64,000 nt of DNA from Eutreptiella sp. 'Long Island Sound 2002' (GCA_964036045.1 OZ038383.1:109341188-109405187), one strand, 5' to 3'; shown: positions 52,191 through 63,268, counted from the stretch's first letter. A program made the numbers and translations. Notes: a model not told the origin generated them from the sequence alone.

Positions 52191-53582
52191 TTGATTTTTG
52201 AGGGACTCTTTTTACCATTTGAGTGTATTGGCACCCGACGTGCTCCGGTGAGTGGTCAGGAAAATATTCCGGCGCCACTGGGGAACCTGATCCTGGCTGG
52301 CGAGTGGTCAGGAGCTTGCTCCGGCGCCGCCGGCAATACTTTTTGTGGGTCGGTCCTGCACACTCCTCCCCTACACTGGACAGGCCCCCGCCAGCCTGGG
52401 GCGCACAGGTTTTGGGGCAAGGGGCGAGCCAAGAGTGTTCAGGGTGGGAACGAGCGCCAACCCCACAGGGACGACCGGTGCACTGAAAGTCCTGGAACGA
52501 CAGCCCTGATGGCTGTCCGGGATGGCATGTATGCGGTGGGGCCACATCGGATGAGAGGCGGTAGAATTCCCGCCACGGCTGCCACCGTCAGATGGGAAGG
52601 CCATCCTCACACAGAGCATGGTGCAGGCACATGGACCCAGGGAAGCACAAAAAACCACACCCACAACAACCGTCAGTGCGGGAGCTGGCTGCAGGACTGG
52701 AGGAGGATCCCGCTGCAGGCCGGCCGACTGGGGCACACACCTTTTTTTTACGCTGAGCAAGATCCACATGTACAACCTGGTGTGTGGTCAGGAGCTTGCT
52801 CCGGCGCCACTCGGCAGCGAACAGGAGGAGACAGGCCACCAACCCACCACACCCACAACCCCCTCCCCCACAGCATCGAGGTAAATGCATTGTTTCGTAT
52901 TTCTTGCATGTCGTTTGTTTCCCCTCGCCTTTCTTCAGGATTTTGCACTGTCCTGCGGAAATTGAACCCCCCCTACGTTTCTTTACTACACCTACCACGC
53001 AGGGATCACGAGGAAGGACTGAAGGGAATGCACGGCATGCGGCAGCAGACCACACTGGGTTGCGAATGCGCCTGTGTACCATACGCCAACGGTATGCTAC
53101 ACAATGCCAGTGGAGAAACTATAGGAGAAGGCCAACCCCCCCTCCCCCTGCGGATGTGAGGTGCCTGTTGTTGTTGCGATAGTTTGTAATGTACCCTTGT
53201 GTGTTCTGTTGCAGATCTCCAGCAAGCCCTAAGGGGCCCAAGGGGGCAACAAGCCAGCAAGGCACACCAAACCCCCCAGAGCCGAAGATGAGGAGTGAAG
53301 TCCAGCTCAGCACCAACGCAAGAGACCAAGAGCAGAAGTAATATAATTGAAGAGTCCGCCACGTGTGCATACTAAGTGGGTTAGCGTGACACTGTAGAGT
53401 GCAGATTGACAAAAAATATTATGCTGCTTGGTTGGACTTGTGTCTGGTTGCACAGGGGCAGAGGACAGGCGCCAGACCCCCCCCTATGACAATAAAGACA
53501 GCCCGGGTGCGGACACTGCAGGCAAAACCCATCAGGTTTTTTTTCAGCCAAAATTCAGGGTTGCACCCGTGATTTTCGTCTT
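52191..53582. other. Low-complexity interior with a thrice-repeated 26-bp word
   Basis: gtggtcagga, seven variable bases, then ccggcgcc recurs at 52252, 52304 and 52784. A 333-codon plus ORF (52158-53159) spans it but is Pro/His/Gly-rich with no domain. I regard it as unsupported, although it is long for chance. Confidence 0.45.
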
Positions 53583-53592
53583 GGGAGGGGAG
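53583..53592 (+). promoter_or_regulatory. Polypurine tract of the nested LTR element
   Basis: gggaggggag directly precedes the TG of the 3' LTR at 53593, the place where plus-strand DNA synthesis is primed in LTR elements. Confidence 0.8.
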
Positions 53593-54077
53593 TGCAATGG
53601 GTTTTTCCTGACAGGTACACAGAGTTTACTTTTTGACAGATTTTCTTGGATTATCTTTTGGATTTTTGACGGGATGTTCTGTGACAGGCGGCGCCAGGAT
53701 AGAAGCGCGCGCCAGATCCCGCGCCAGATAGTCGCTGACGACAGAAGAAAGATAAAGAGAAAAGTAAACAATAGATGTGTGTTGAGTGTGGAAATAATTT
53801 TTCGGCATGCATAAATGTAGATTTATTATATTTTAAGATTTTGTGTTGCATGGCAGCATGTTTCTGCTGCAGGCATGCAAATGGAACACTGTTGTGTTCT
53901 ATGAGTTACGAAGATGCAGAATGAACTATCATGAATAAAGGTCATAGACCTGCCCTTTTGTGCTCGCAGGGACACTCAGGGAAACGTGGACGAGGAGACT
54001 GGAAAAATTTTGCAGCGAGATTTTGAAGAGCAAAAATCACGTGACAGGAAAAAGGGACAAGAACGAGTCCACTTACA
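53593..54077 (+). repeat. 3' LTR of the nested element
   Basis: The same 485-bp length and ends as the 5' LTR. AATAAA at 53934-53939. Followed by the target copy GTGGA at 54078-54082, after which chromovirus pol resumes in frame (VDESKEEYTFE). Confidence 0.9.
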
Positions 54078-55049
54078 GTGGACGAGAGCAAGGAAGAGTA
54101 CACGTTTGAGACGCCTAAGTTTCAAGTCGAAGAAGTGGTTCAAGACAGTCCGAAAGAGGCAAGAGAAACTCAAGAAGAGAGCGAAGAAACCTCCGACGAA
54201 AGCGGAAGTATATCCGAAGCCCCTTCCGAGTCGACTATACCCTTTTTGAACGACTCCTACACCACTATCGAGTACGACGACTTGGTCGCCAACCTGTTCT
54301 TGGAAGAAGTAGAACCTCTAGAGGCTCCTTCGACTCCTTCCGAAACTCCTAACCCCGAAAAACTTCTTTCACACGTTTCCGTCCCACTAGAATCGATGAC
54401 GAGCGAAGGAGACGAACGTGAACTCCGTCTCCTACACGCACGCCCGAGTAAAAATTCGTTCCCTTCTTCAAAAGAAGATTTGGAAGAAACTCGTCTCCTC
54501 TACTAAATCAAATTGACAGACTCCAAAAACTGGAGCTAAAAGAGAAATGGAAAAGCATGATCTACCTAGACGAGTACGACGGAGAAGATGGGACGTATTC
54601 CGATGTAGGCGAAGAATTGGTCATGCTTCACGAACTACACGAAGCATTGGAACAAGAAATTGAAGGAGAAAAAGAAAAGAAAGAAGAAAGAAAAGACCGA
54701 TTACGCCGTAAAGACATCAAGAGGCTAAGAAAGAAAAACAAAGAAAAGAAGAAAATTGATCACCAAGAGAATGAGATGATTTTGGACCCCGAACAAGTCC
54801 TAGCCCTGAAGAAATTGACGGAGCAAGATGAAAAATCTAAAAAACAAGAATTAGGTGCGTCCAATCTACACGCATCTGAAGACCTCAAGATTTCGCTCGA
54901 CAAAATGGATGTTGATGAGAGGATCAAAAAAATCATCCTGCATTTCTCTGACATTTTTGGTCCGTTACCTCCACCCGGATCGGTGAAGAAACTCGTGACC
55001 ATCGACCTAGAACTAAGAGAAAAATTTCTCAAAGATCGAGTTCTATGTT
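54078..55049 (+). pseudogene. Chromovirus pol linker upstream of RT
   Basis: An acidic linker (DESKEEYTFETPKFQVEEVV, EETSDESGSISEAPSES) continues the frame broken at 48558. Near 54500 a one-base shift moves to the frame reading LLNQIDRLQKLELKEKWKSM and a Lys/Glu helix (EEERKDRLRRKDIKRLRKKN). The end reads IKKIILHFSDIFGPLPPPGS and VTIDLELREKFL, the sequence normally found just before Ty3/gypsy RT. TGA at 55047-55049 interrupts. Confidence 0.65.
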
Positions 55050-57390
55050 GACCGTACCCAGCATCAAAAGATGACATGGCAGAGATTACTCGCCAAATAA
55101 AAGAATGCGTGGAGGCCGGTTTGGTTTACGAGTACAAAAAGACGTACTATCCTAAGCATTGCAGTCCATGCTTCCTGGTAGCTAAACCAGGGAGCACTGC
55201 AAAAAGATTGGTGGTCGACTACAAAAAGGTCAACCAGAAACAAAAACTGCACAGCGGTTCGTTGCCCCTGATGGAGAACACCGTGGAAACCGCTGCTGGA
55301 TGCAGATACAAAACTAAAATGGACAAGCGGTCCGGTTTCTGGCAAATTGACCTAACGGAGCGTGCCCAAGACCTAACGGCATTCATTGCTCCGGATGGAC
55401 GGGTCTACAAATGGCGGGTAATGCAATTTGGTATTGCTAACGCCCCGGCGTTGCTTCAGGAGCTGATGAATCAAATCATCGCCCTGTGTAAATGACGACC
55501 GGCCGTCCAAGAGCTCCTACAGCGTGGTGCTGTCCTGGAGGCTCACATCGACGATGTCATCCTAGGGACGAACACCATCGATGACCGTCTCCTACTACTC
55601 CGAGAATTCTACACCGTCTGTCAAGAAAATCACCTCCGCATCAAGCTGGAAAAATGCGAATTTCTCAGGACGGAAACAGACTACCTCGGAATCCAGATCG
55701 GAGATGGATGGTGGAAACCGCAGGATCGAAAGATGAAGCCCCTGATGGACTTCGACCTAACGGATTCTATGTCTAAAGCTGAAGGAGTTCAGAAAATCCG
55801 ACAATTCATCGGATCCTGTAATTTTTACAGGCGGCATCTCCGAAATTTCACGGAAGCCAGCGCACCACTAACGGATCTCATCAAGAAGGAGACTCCATGG
55901 CGCTGGGGACCTTTTGAAAAGCAAGCAATGGAAGATGTCAAGAAGAAAATCCGAGAATGCCTAGTAGTTGGAGTACCCCAACGCTACGGCGAGATGATTC
56001 TGATCACGGATGCCAGTAACGTTGGAGGAGGAGGGACATTGTTACAGTGGCAAAAGCTAACTACGGATCAATGTAAAGACATTGATTATCGCCTAAGAGT
56101 TCAAGGTGTCACAAGAGAAGGATTCATGAAGTCTGACTGTGACTCCCGAGAATGGCGCCTAGTTCCACTTGGCCACTGGAATTGGAAGTGGAATGCAGCC
56201 CGCTCACACTATCACACCTACGAGCAGGAGCTGTTAGCTGGAGTTCTAGTGTTGGCTAGTCAATACAGGATCCTGGGTACCAATCCCATCACGTGGCTAT
56301 GTGATCAGGATTCCGTGAAGTTCTTTATGGAAAGACCACCGCCAGATGGAAAACGTCTACGACGATGGTGGGTCTACCTGAGCCAACTACGACTCGCTAC
56401 ATTCCACATCCGGGGAATTAAAAACGAACTCTGTGATTATCTATCACGGAATTGTTTTGATTCCCTGGTGGGGGCAGACACCAAGATGATGGCCCAGGAA
56501 GCTTTCGCCAAGATGGATCAACATCTCGATGTCTTTACGAGGAACAAAAAACTCATGTCCTGGAGTATGAAAGACCTGACGGCCAATTACTCGGACATCT
56601 TGGACCAGTTGACGATTGGGAGCTCAAAGATCCTGGATGGAGTACAATGGTCCCGCACGTCAACTCACCTATACAGGGAAGACCTCGTTTGTGTCCCCAA
56701 AGACTACGAAGAAACTATGTTGGAATGGGCACACAAAACGGATGGTCACCCTGGGGTGGAGAGAATTCTTTGGTTCTTCCAGAAGTATTTCTTCGCTAAG
56801 AGTAGCGATGCATCTCTCAAGAAGATTTTATCTAAGATCATCGCTGAGTGTCCCTGCACCAAGGCTAAAGCTAACACTGCAGCGGATGGTGGTGAGGTAA
56901 GGAATCTCCCGATTCCAAACCAAACGAACTGCATCCTCTACGTGGATTTTATGGAGTTACCTAAATTCGCTGGCCATGACTTCGCCCTCCTGGTGACGGA
57001 TGGATTCAGTCGCTACAGTCGAGTGTTTCCCCTTACTAAGAAGGTGGATGGTGAAGGAGTATTGAAAGAGATTTTCGAAGGATGGGTACAAGTCCACGGA
57101 TTACCCAAGATTATCCACAGCAATCAAGACATCTGGTTTACCAGCCCTACTGGTTGGTACCGAAGCGTCATGAGAGCCATGGGTACGGAAGTCCAGTTGG
57201 GAACTCCTTACCTACGAACAAAGAATCCTCTATGCGAACGCCAAATCGGCTGTTTCAAAACAGTCATGAGGATTCTGATGCTGAACAAGAAGAGCCGAAA
57301 CTGGCTAAAACTAGTCCCATATGCTATCTACTTCATGAATAATCAAGTGAGTAGCAGGACTGGTTTCACCCCTACGGAACTGTTCCTAGG
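55050..57390 (+). pseudogene. Chromovirus RT, RNase H and integrase core
   Basis: RT: PCFLVAKPGSTAKRLVVDYK, MDKRSGFWQIDL (first Asp), WRVMQFGIANAPALLQELMN, TGA at 55493-55495, then LEAHIDDVILGTN, where the usual Tyr of Y-x-D-D is His (55544-55555). RNase H: ILITDASNVGGGG, YEQELLAGVLVLA, WLCDQDSVKFF. Integrase: HKTDGHPGVERILWFF zinc region with a degenerate ECPCTKAK, then YVDFMELP (Asp), KIIHSNQDIWFTSP where the second catalytic Asp is Asn (57122-57124), and NPLCERQIGCFKTVMR (Glu). The frame runs to LFLGR at the hAT insertion. RT would be weakened and integrase inactive. Confidence 0.85.
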
Positions 57391-59200
57391 CAGGGTTGGA
57401 AAAGACGGCGTATATATACGCGTAACGTATATTTACGCGTACTGTATCCCGAGAATACAATACAGTACGCGTCTTGTTCCTAGGCTAGCATCTGGCGCCA
57501 GCCGCGGGCGCCGCTGAGCAAACAAACATGGCCACGGATTAACAGTGCAAATGTGAGGTACTTTATAGAATTTGCAATGATTTTAATTTTAATTTCGTTT
57601 CATTAACATTGTTGGTTGGATTTTTCTGCCTGTCTTGCGTTTGCAGGGCGACACAAGAAGCAAGTGAAGAAGAAGGAGAAGAAGAACAGGAGGGAAGAAT
57701 ATGAAGAGAGAAAGAACAGAAGAAAGAAGCGGAAGAGGCGAAGGAGATCAAAGAGACGTTAAGAAGAAGACAGAAGAAGATCGAGAAGCTGCAGCAGCGA
57801 AGAAGACTGAGGAGTGAAGACAAAGAAGACGAAGAAGGAGCACAAAAGGAAGAAGGTGCTGTCAGTGTCACTTGAGTGTTCGCGCGTGCTGTGAGTGTCA
57901 TTTGAGTGTTCGCGCATGCTGTGAGTGTCATTTGAGTGTCGGCGCGTGCTGTGAGTGTCATTTGAGTGTCGGCGCGTGTTGTGAGTGTTATTTGAATGTC
58001 GGCGCGTGCTGTGAGTGTCCTTTGAGTGTCGGCGCGTGCTGTGAGTGTCATTTGAGTGTTGGCGCGTGCTGCGAGTGTCATTTGAGTGTCGGCGCGTGCT
58101 GTGAGTGTTATTTGAATGTCGGCGCGTGCTGTGAGTGTCCTTTGAGTGTCGGCGCGTGCTGTGAGTGTGATTTGAGTGTCGGCGCGTGCTGCGAGTGTCA
58201 TTTGAGTGTCGGCGCGTGCTGTGAGTGTTATTTGATTGTCGGCGCGTGCTGTGAGTGTCATTTGAGTGTCGGCGCGTGCTGTGAGTGTCATTTGAGTGTG
58301 CGTCGCGCTCGCTTCTGTTGTCTCGACAGTTTTGAGTGAGCCTTCGTTGTCCTTTATATGACCCTTTATGGTGGACTCAGTCAGTTTGCTGCTGCATCTC
58401 AGTGATGTCATTTGAATCTCAAATTTTCACTTCTGCACAGAGGCTTCAAGTGACGCCAGGGACCTGTTATGTGTGCTGCAGCAGCTGTACAGATACATGC
58501 GCTTGCTTTATTTTTTGCTGGTTGCTCACTTTTTGCCAGTTGCCAATTTTGGCCATTTGCTGGTCAGCCTGGGGACAGGTGCCTTTGTGAGGCTGGAATT
58601 CCTGGGGCCTTGATCTCGAACGCAATGGTTTTCAAAAATATCTGAATTATTCTTTTTTGAAAAGAAGCACACTGGTTTTTAAAAAAATCCGAAACATTAT
58701 CTTGTCAACAAAAAACATTGTGAGTCTACTGAGTTTTGAAAAAGCACTACGAAGGGGCACAATAGAAGCAAGTAAACCATTAAAGGCAAACCGAAACAAC
58801 ATGAACAAGGGAAAAATTAACAAACGATGTTCGTTTATTTTCATCCTTCGTTCGTTCGTTCGTTCGTTCGTTGATTTTCAAAAAAAAATTAACAAGCAAT
58901 GTTTGTTAATCCCAACCCTGTCTTGAACTTCATAAACAAATATAGATCACTGATGATGTCATCAACCAGGTTAAACAAATATAGAACACAAGGTATCCAG
59001 AAAAAAAACAATAAATTAAGACAAAAATTATTTTTGAAAACAATTGCAGGTTGTACACTACAACAGAATAGCTGCAAGTTCTAGGAACATAACTTCTGTG
59101 ACCAAACAGTACTTTGTCAGGAAACGATACGATACGTTACATTACAGTACTGTATCGGAATGATACGATACATTGCACGTACTGTATTGTACCAACCCTG
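57391..59200. mobile_element. Non-autonomous hAT-like element in the integrase gene
   Basis: Ends are CAGGGTTGG (57391) and CCAACCCTG (to 59200), flanked by the 8-bp duplication TTCCTAGG at 57383-57390 and 59201-59208. An 8-bp duplication with a CAGGG terminus is typical of the hAT superfamily. Subterminal regions share tactgtat words, and 57437-57476 forms a hairpin (acgcgtactgtat/atacagtacgcgt). The interior has a purine-rich GAAGAA block (57650-57860), a 30-bp minisatellite, a (ttcg)n tract at about 58847-58873 and AT-rich sequence, but no transposase. Confidence 0.85.
57868..58303. repeat. 30-bp minisatellite, about 14 units, inside the hAT-like element
   Basis: The unit contains gtgctgtgagtgtcatttga and gtgtcggcgc. 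Because 30 is a multiple of three, it stays open on both strands: plus strand 57872-58339 (decapeptide CCECHLSVGA) and minus strand 58411-57563 (ARADTQMTLT). Unit variation is mostly C/T at fixed points. I do not accept either ORF as a gene without further evidence. Confidence 0.85.
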
Positions 59201-60061
59201 TTCCTAGGGAGGCCAGGTTTCAACTTTGAATTCCCCTGCGCGAGCGAAGGAAATCCTAAAGTTGATGAATGGCTCACCGAGCAAAAACGGATCGCCGATC
59301 TATGCCGATCACTACTGGAAAAGAAAAGAAGTAAGGAGAATCGTACCAAGAACCGCAAAAGAAAAGAAGCTATCTACCAAATTGGTGACTGGGTTCTGGT
59401 ACATCATACAAGATTCAAGGCATGGCCGCGTAACACGCTGGACAGCCCTTACTTCGGACCGTTTCTGGTCACGGATGTAGCTGAAGGATCCGTGTGGATC
59501 AAAACTCATCCTAAGTACGGAGGTCTGGTTGAAGTGGGTTACCCACAGCTTAAGCACTATGACGTGCTAGACGACCTCTACGACTGGGAAGAAGATCTAC
59601 AAGAAAGCCTGGAAGCTGCAGCCGAAGGCCGCGGGTCCTATGGATGAAGATGAAGAACTGCCGCCTATGGAGGATGACGGTTCACTACAGATGCTTGAAA
59701 GGGACATCTCTCTCTCTAGACCTACTGTACCTACACCTACGGCCGTAGAGGCTAGACGCAAAAGAATAAGCGCTAGTGAACCCGTTACGTTTACTGAATC
59801 AGAGATGAAAAAGCAAGACTACTACTTTGTTGAAAGAATCCTCCGCCACACCTACAAACGTGGTTGGAGATTCTATACAAAGTGGTCTGGCTATTCTATC
59901 TCTGACTGTACCTGCATGTACCTGCATGGGAGCCCGTGACGGCTTTCATACTCGATGACGGCAACGTCAACGAGGTTTTTGCTGAGTACTGCAAATCTCA
60001 GGATTTGCGTGACATTCTACAGTCAGCCCAAAATCAGGCCCGCAAGCGTGCTGGGAGGTGA
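59201..60061 (+). pseudogene. Chromovirus integrase C-terminus and chromodomain
   Basis: Resumes at LGRPGFNFEFPCASEGNP. The C-terminal integrase region reads KRKEAIYQIGDWVLVHHTRF, SPYFGPFLVTDVAEGSVWI and GGLVEVGYPQLKHYD, the GPY/F-type module. A +1 shift near 59640 leads to MDEDEELPPMEDDG, and the chromodomain is YFVERILRHTYKRGWRFYTKW. In the next motif a 14-nt tgcatgtacc-type duplication separates DCT from WEP (TGG at 59927). The frame then continues FILDDGNVNEVFAEYCK to TGA 60059-60061. Chromodomains of chromoviruses direct integration to marked histones. Here the conserved Trp-Glu-Pro is shifted out of frame. Confidence 0.8.
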
Positions 60062-61283
60062 GACTACTCCCTTCTGTTTCATAGCACCTGTGAAAACGGT
60101 GCATCTATGGTCCCAAGGCCCTGTTTCACTCAGCAGTGAGTTCACACTCACTAGCCTGGGAGTTGTCGTGCCTTTCCAAGGGAACTCCGAGGCTGGGGGA
60201 CAGGTTTCACCAATCTAGGGAGGGAGAGAGATGAGCGGTGTGTAACTGGCGCGCGTGTGAGTGTCAACAGCCCCAACTGAAGTGTGTTGCCTAGGAGAGA
60301 AGTGAAACACTACTGCTAAGCAAGCCGATTCTTACGGGTGGTGAACACCTGGTTCCATTTTGGAACAGTCAAGCATCCACCACCGGAGGGGCAGGGTTGG
60401 TGTTCCCCAGGGATGGGACCTGCCCCAGGAACTGGGTGGGCTGCAGGACGAGCAGAGTTTGCATGGGCCGCCCAACCACGGCCAGGGCTACCCCCTTGGC
60501 TGCAAACCTCCCCGCCTTGGGCACCCACCGTCAAAGACGCTAACGCCTGATCCTACACCGCAAGACACCCTGATCCTACAACTTCCCACACACACGCCCA
60601 CGCCAAGGCAAGTCAAGTTGTAGCTAACACCAAGCATCCCTGAACAAACAGTGAACGCTTTGGGTGCATCTCGCCTCCGGTCCGCTGACACCCGTGCAAG
60701 TGTGGACACGGAACCGAAGCTCAACGTGATCCGTGCAGAGTGAGTGAATGGTGGGCAAAAGTGTGTTGTGTTGAGTATGTGTGTGCAGTGCTGTGCGTGG
60801 ATGTGCGGTGCAGGGCGAGCATGTGTGTGAATCTACCTCAGGGTCTCTACCTTGGGGCTACCCAAAAAAAAAAGAGAGAGGGTCACACACAGGGAGACCA
60901 GGAAAAAACCGTCAGGGATCAGATGGGCGTGGGAACAAGGGCCTGGAACGAGGACCGCATCGTGGTACCTAGTGACAGAGTCCGAACGCTGTGAAGCCGG
61001 TTCCGACCCCTGTGGCCATCTTGGGGTCACTTGGGGTGTGTATCTATGTGCCGGCAAGCCGCCATTGGCTGATATCATACTCTCCCATCCACGTGACCTA
61101 ACCTGATGTGATAGTGTGATAGGTTTGGCCATTCCGGCTATGAGCGGCCATATTCAGTACCGAGGCGCCGCCAGCTGAGATTTATATATCAGAATATCAG
61201 GAATCAACAGGGTTTTTTTATCATAAAGTTTCCGTAATTTTTCAGTCTTCCGTTATGATTGTCAATCTATCGGCGACGGTCAG
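60062..61283. other. 3' flank of the chromovirus, no gene recognised
   Basis: A purine-rich tract (tagggagggagagagatgag, about 60219-60238) is a candidate polypurine tract, so a 3' LTR may start near 60239. No matching 5' copy was recognised. ORFs around 60340-60620 and 60740-61130 are short and Pro/Gly-rich. Confidence 0.35.
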
Positions 61284-61685
61284 TTGGCTCGCGATTTTGC
61301 GGTAACCGATTGGTTAACTGTTATTTACAAATATTTTGGCGGAAACTCCGATGAAGGGTCAGATTTCATCAGTAAATGGTTCGTTGCTTCCGCAATTTTC
61401 ATATTATACACTCGCAAAATTAATCCGATTTTTTCAGACTTTCAGAATCGGATTTTCGACTTCGACATCGCTGCACTTGATATGATGAATCTAGAGTGGT
61501 CATACATTTTTTCCCGATCACGAATCAACCTCCCTTTTGTTGTGTCCTTCATTTTGCTTGGAGTTATAGTGGAAACAAAAGTGATTCGTGAGACCACTTT
61601 GAAGAATCATATCTCCGGCTCACGGCGAGGAATGTCAATATCGAGAGTTGGGTTGGAACCGCCTTGGTCTCAACTTAATTTATGA
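61284..61685 (+). CDS. Doubtful 133-aa ORF
   Basis: The frame starts at TTG/ATG-like sequence near 61284 and reads DFISKWFVASAIFILYTRK and INLPFVVSFILLGVIVETKV, with two hydrophobic stretches that could span a membrane. It lies in AT-rich sequence where such hydrophobic translations occur by chance. No paralogue or regulatory support. Confidence 0.2.
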   Translation: MARDFAVTDWLTVIYKYFGGNSDEGSDFISKWFVASAIFILYTRKINPIFSDFQNRIFDFDIAALDMMNLEWSYIFSRSRINLPFVVSFILLGVIVETKVIRETTLKNHISGSRRGMSISRVGLEPPWSQLNL

Positions 61686-63268
61686 AGCATCAAATGCCTT
61701 TGGTGTGTACACATGCCCGGTATAGCAAGGGATAATGGTCAAGAGGGTAGAAAGTGATATATAACTCTTGGACCGTGCAACCGAATATTTTATTGCGACT
61801 TTCGAGTGTACCGCATGAGTGTTGGGGTTGCATAGCAACTTTTCTTGGGTTCCTACGTATTTTTAACGTGAAGTTATGTCCATGGAGGGGCATGGCATAT
61901 CATGGTGGGAGCCACTTTTTGAGGGTATGTGCTATATGCATGGTATGTGCTTCGATATGCTCACGCCCATGTTATATATCTCCGTTTGTAGGAAGATATA
62001 TGGAGTCATACGTGGCAATGGCTTCGCCCATGTCCCAATGGTGAACTCCATAGCGCTAGACTAAGTCTACCGCTCATATAGTGCATGTGGGAGGGCTTAC
62101 GGAGCGACCCACAAGTGCCATTATCAATTTTCCCATTTTCGTGGTGCGTGTTGGGAGGAGGATCGAAGGTGTCCTTGTGCGTCCATGTGGGGATCCAAGT
62201 GGGGGGATTTTTTGCAAATGGTCCCAAACAATTGTGTTTTGAATCATATGTTGATACCATGGGTGAGCGAAGTTATATACTATTGTAATTATCTTGAGTT
62301 TGGCATTATTTGCATGTTTTGACCTCATTTTATGCTCATTTTTGTGTTTTATGTGCTCAACTGGTCGGCTAACAGTAAAGTGCCTAGAGATCCGTGAACT
62401 ATGGTATGTTGCTTATATGTTGGCATATGCTTCGGTGTTGCACCTCACCATATGCCGGATCACGTGGTCACTTTGGCTTGGCACACGAGGCCTCACAAAA
62501 TTAGGTCTCAAACGCATGAGCTGACTTGTGAAGCATGTCATGTACATAACCGGAAAGGTTTCGGAGCCAATGATGGGATATTCTTGGGCATGAATCTTTG
62601 GTCTATATCACCCTTGTATACTACTTTCCGGTTTGACACATGCATGGAGCATTTGGATATTTGCCGTATGCATTTTTGAGCATATAATTGACTTTTGGGC
62701 ATAATGGTGTGATTTGCCTCATTCTGCCATGTTGTGAGGTCATCTTCATGGGGCAGTTCTCCAAGCCCATTCGACTCCAAGTCCAACCAAGGTTATGTCA
62801 GGGTAGGGCATGGTCCTGAGTGCCACTCCAGGCCATGACACGCCACCTCCTCTATTGGGCTAGGATTTAGAGGCTTGTGAGTGAACACATTTTTGGGGTT
62901 TGTGTAGTGACTTTTGGCACATGGCATTTAGCCATCTCATTTGACTGGGTTCAGGGCATCCTGTTGGTGAGTCAAGGGAAGGTCTTGAGTCCAGGGAATG
63001 AGGGGTCTATGGCTGTGATTGTGTACGTTTCCATCTTTCCCCAACGTTGCTTTATTTGTGTTCATATGCCAATTTCAGGGCTTTCCTCTTTGGTGCAATT
63101 CTTGTACATGCCCGCCACCGTGGGACGACCGGTGTGCTGAACGGAAACCCGCAGTGTGGATCGGACTGTGAATTGGGTTATTGCTGTATTTGTGGGATCT
63201 GGTTGCTATTCAGGGTTGAAGGAGGATTTAATGTTCTATATTTTTGGATTTTGGACCCTGGACTTTGA
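61686..63268. other. AT-rich, no gene recognised
   Basis: Words with catgg/atatgt are frequent, but no repeat family of this window was recognised. ORFs below 100 codons on both strands are unsupported. The composition changes sharply to GC-rich coding sequence at about 63300. Confidence 0.45.

Larger units (their letters stand above)
48559..54077 (+). mobile_element. Nested LTR retrotransposon without recognisable pol
   Basis: Two 485-bp LTRs (48559-49043 and 53593-54077), both TG...CA, enclose 4.55 kb. Flanks are GTGGA at 48554-48558 and again at 54078-54082. By eye the LTRs differ at about eleven positions, about 2 percent, so the insertion is moderately young. A purine tract abuts the 3' LTR. 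The interior holds an unknown 175-aa ORF, a pair of 263-bp direct repeats, an antisense coding remnant and low-complexity sequence, but no RT, RNase H or integrase. It is thus a large non-autonomous derivative that must be mobilised in trans. Confidence 0.9.
45271..60061 (+). mobile_element. Ty3/gypsy chromovirus with two nested insertions
   Basis: Order: primer-binding-site-like word, gag, aspartic protease, methyltransferase-like domain, RT, RNase H, integrase, chromodomain. Two insertions lie inside: 48559-54077 (LTR element, target duplication GTGGA) and 57391-59200 (hAT-like, target duplication TTCCTAGG). In both cases deleting the insert and one target copy rejoins the reading frame. 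Remaining damage is modest: stops at 46833, 46992, 48413, 55047 and 55493, frameshifts near 54500 and 59640, and a 14-nt insertion in the chromodomain. LTR borders were not resolved. Confidence 0.9.

Noticed and set aside
52158-53159. 333-aa plus-strand ORF in the nested LTR element
   Set aside because: Long but Pro/His/Gly-rich, without domain, and starting within the end of a direct repeat; coding status not supportable.
46833-55495. Reassigned stop codon (TGA read as an amino acid)
   Set aside because: The chromovirus frame contains TAG as well as TGA, and other elements show TAG and TAA; ordinary decay explains it better.
57868-58303. CRISPR-like periodic array
   Set aside because: Units are contiguous 30-mers without unique spacers, and the locus is eukaryotic; it is a minisatellite.
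57563-58411. 282-aa minus-strand gene with ARADTQMTLT repeats
   Set aside because: Openness follows from a 30-bp period; it lies inside a non-autonomous hAT-like element and has no other support.
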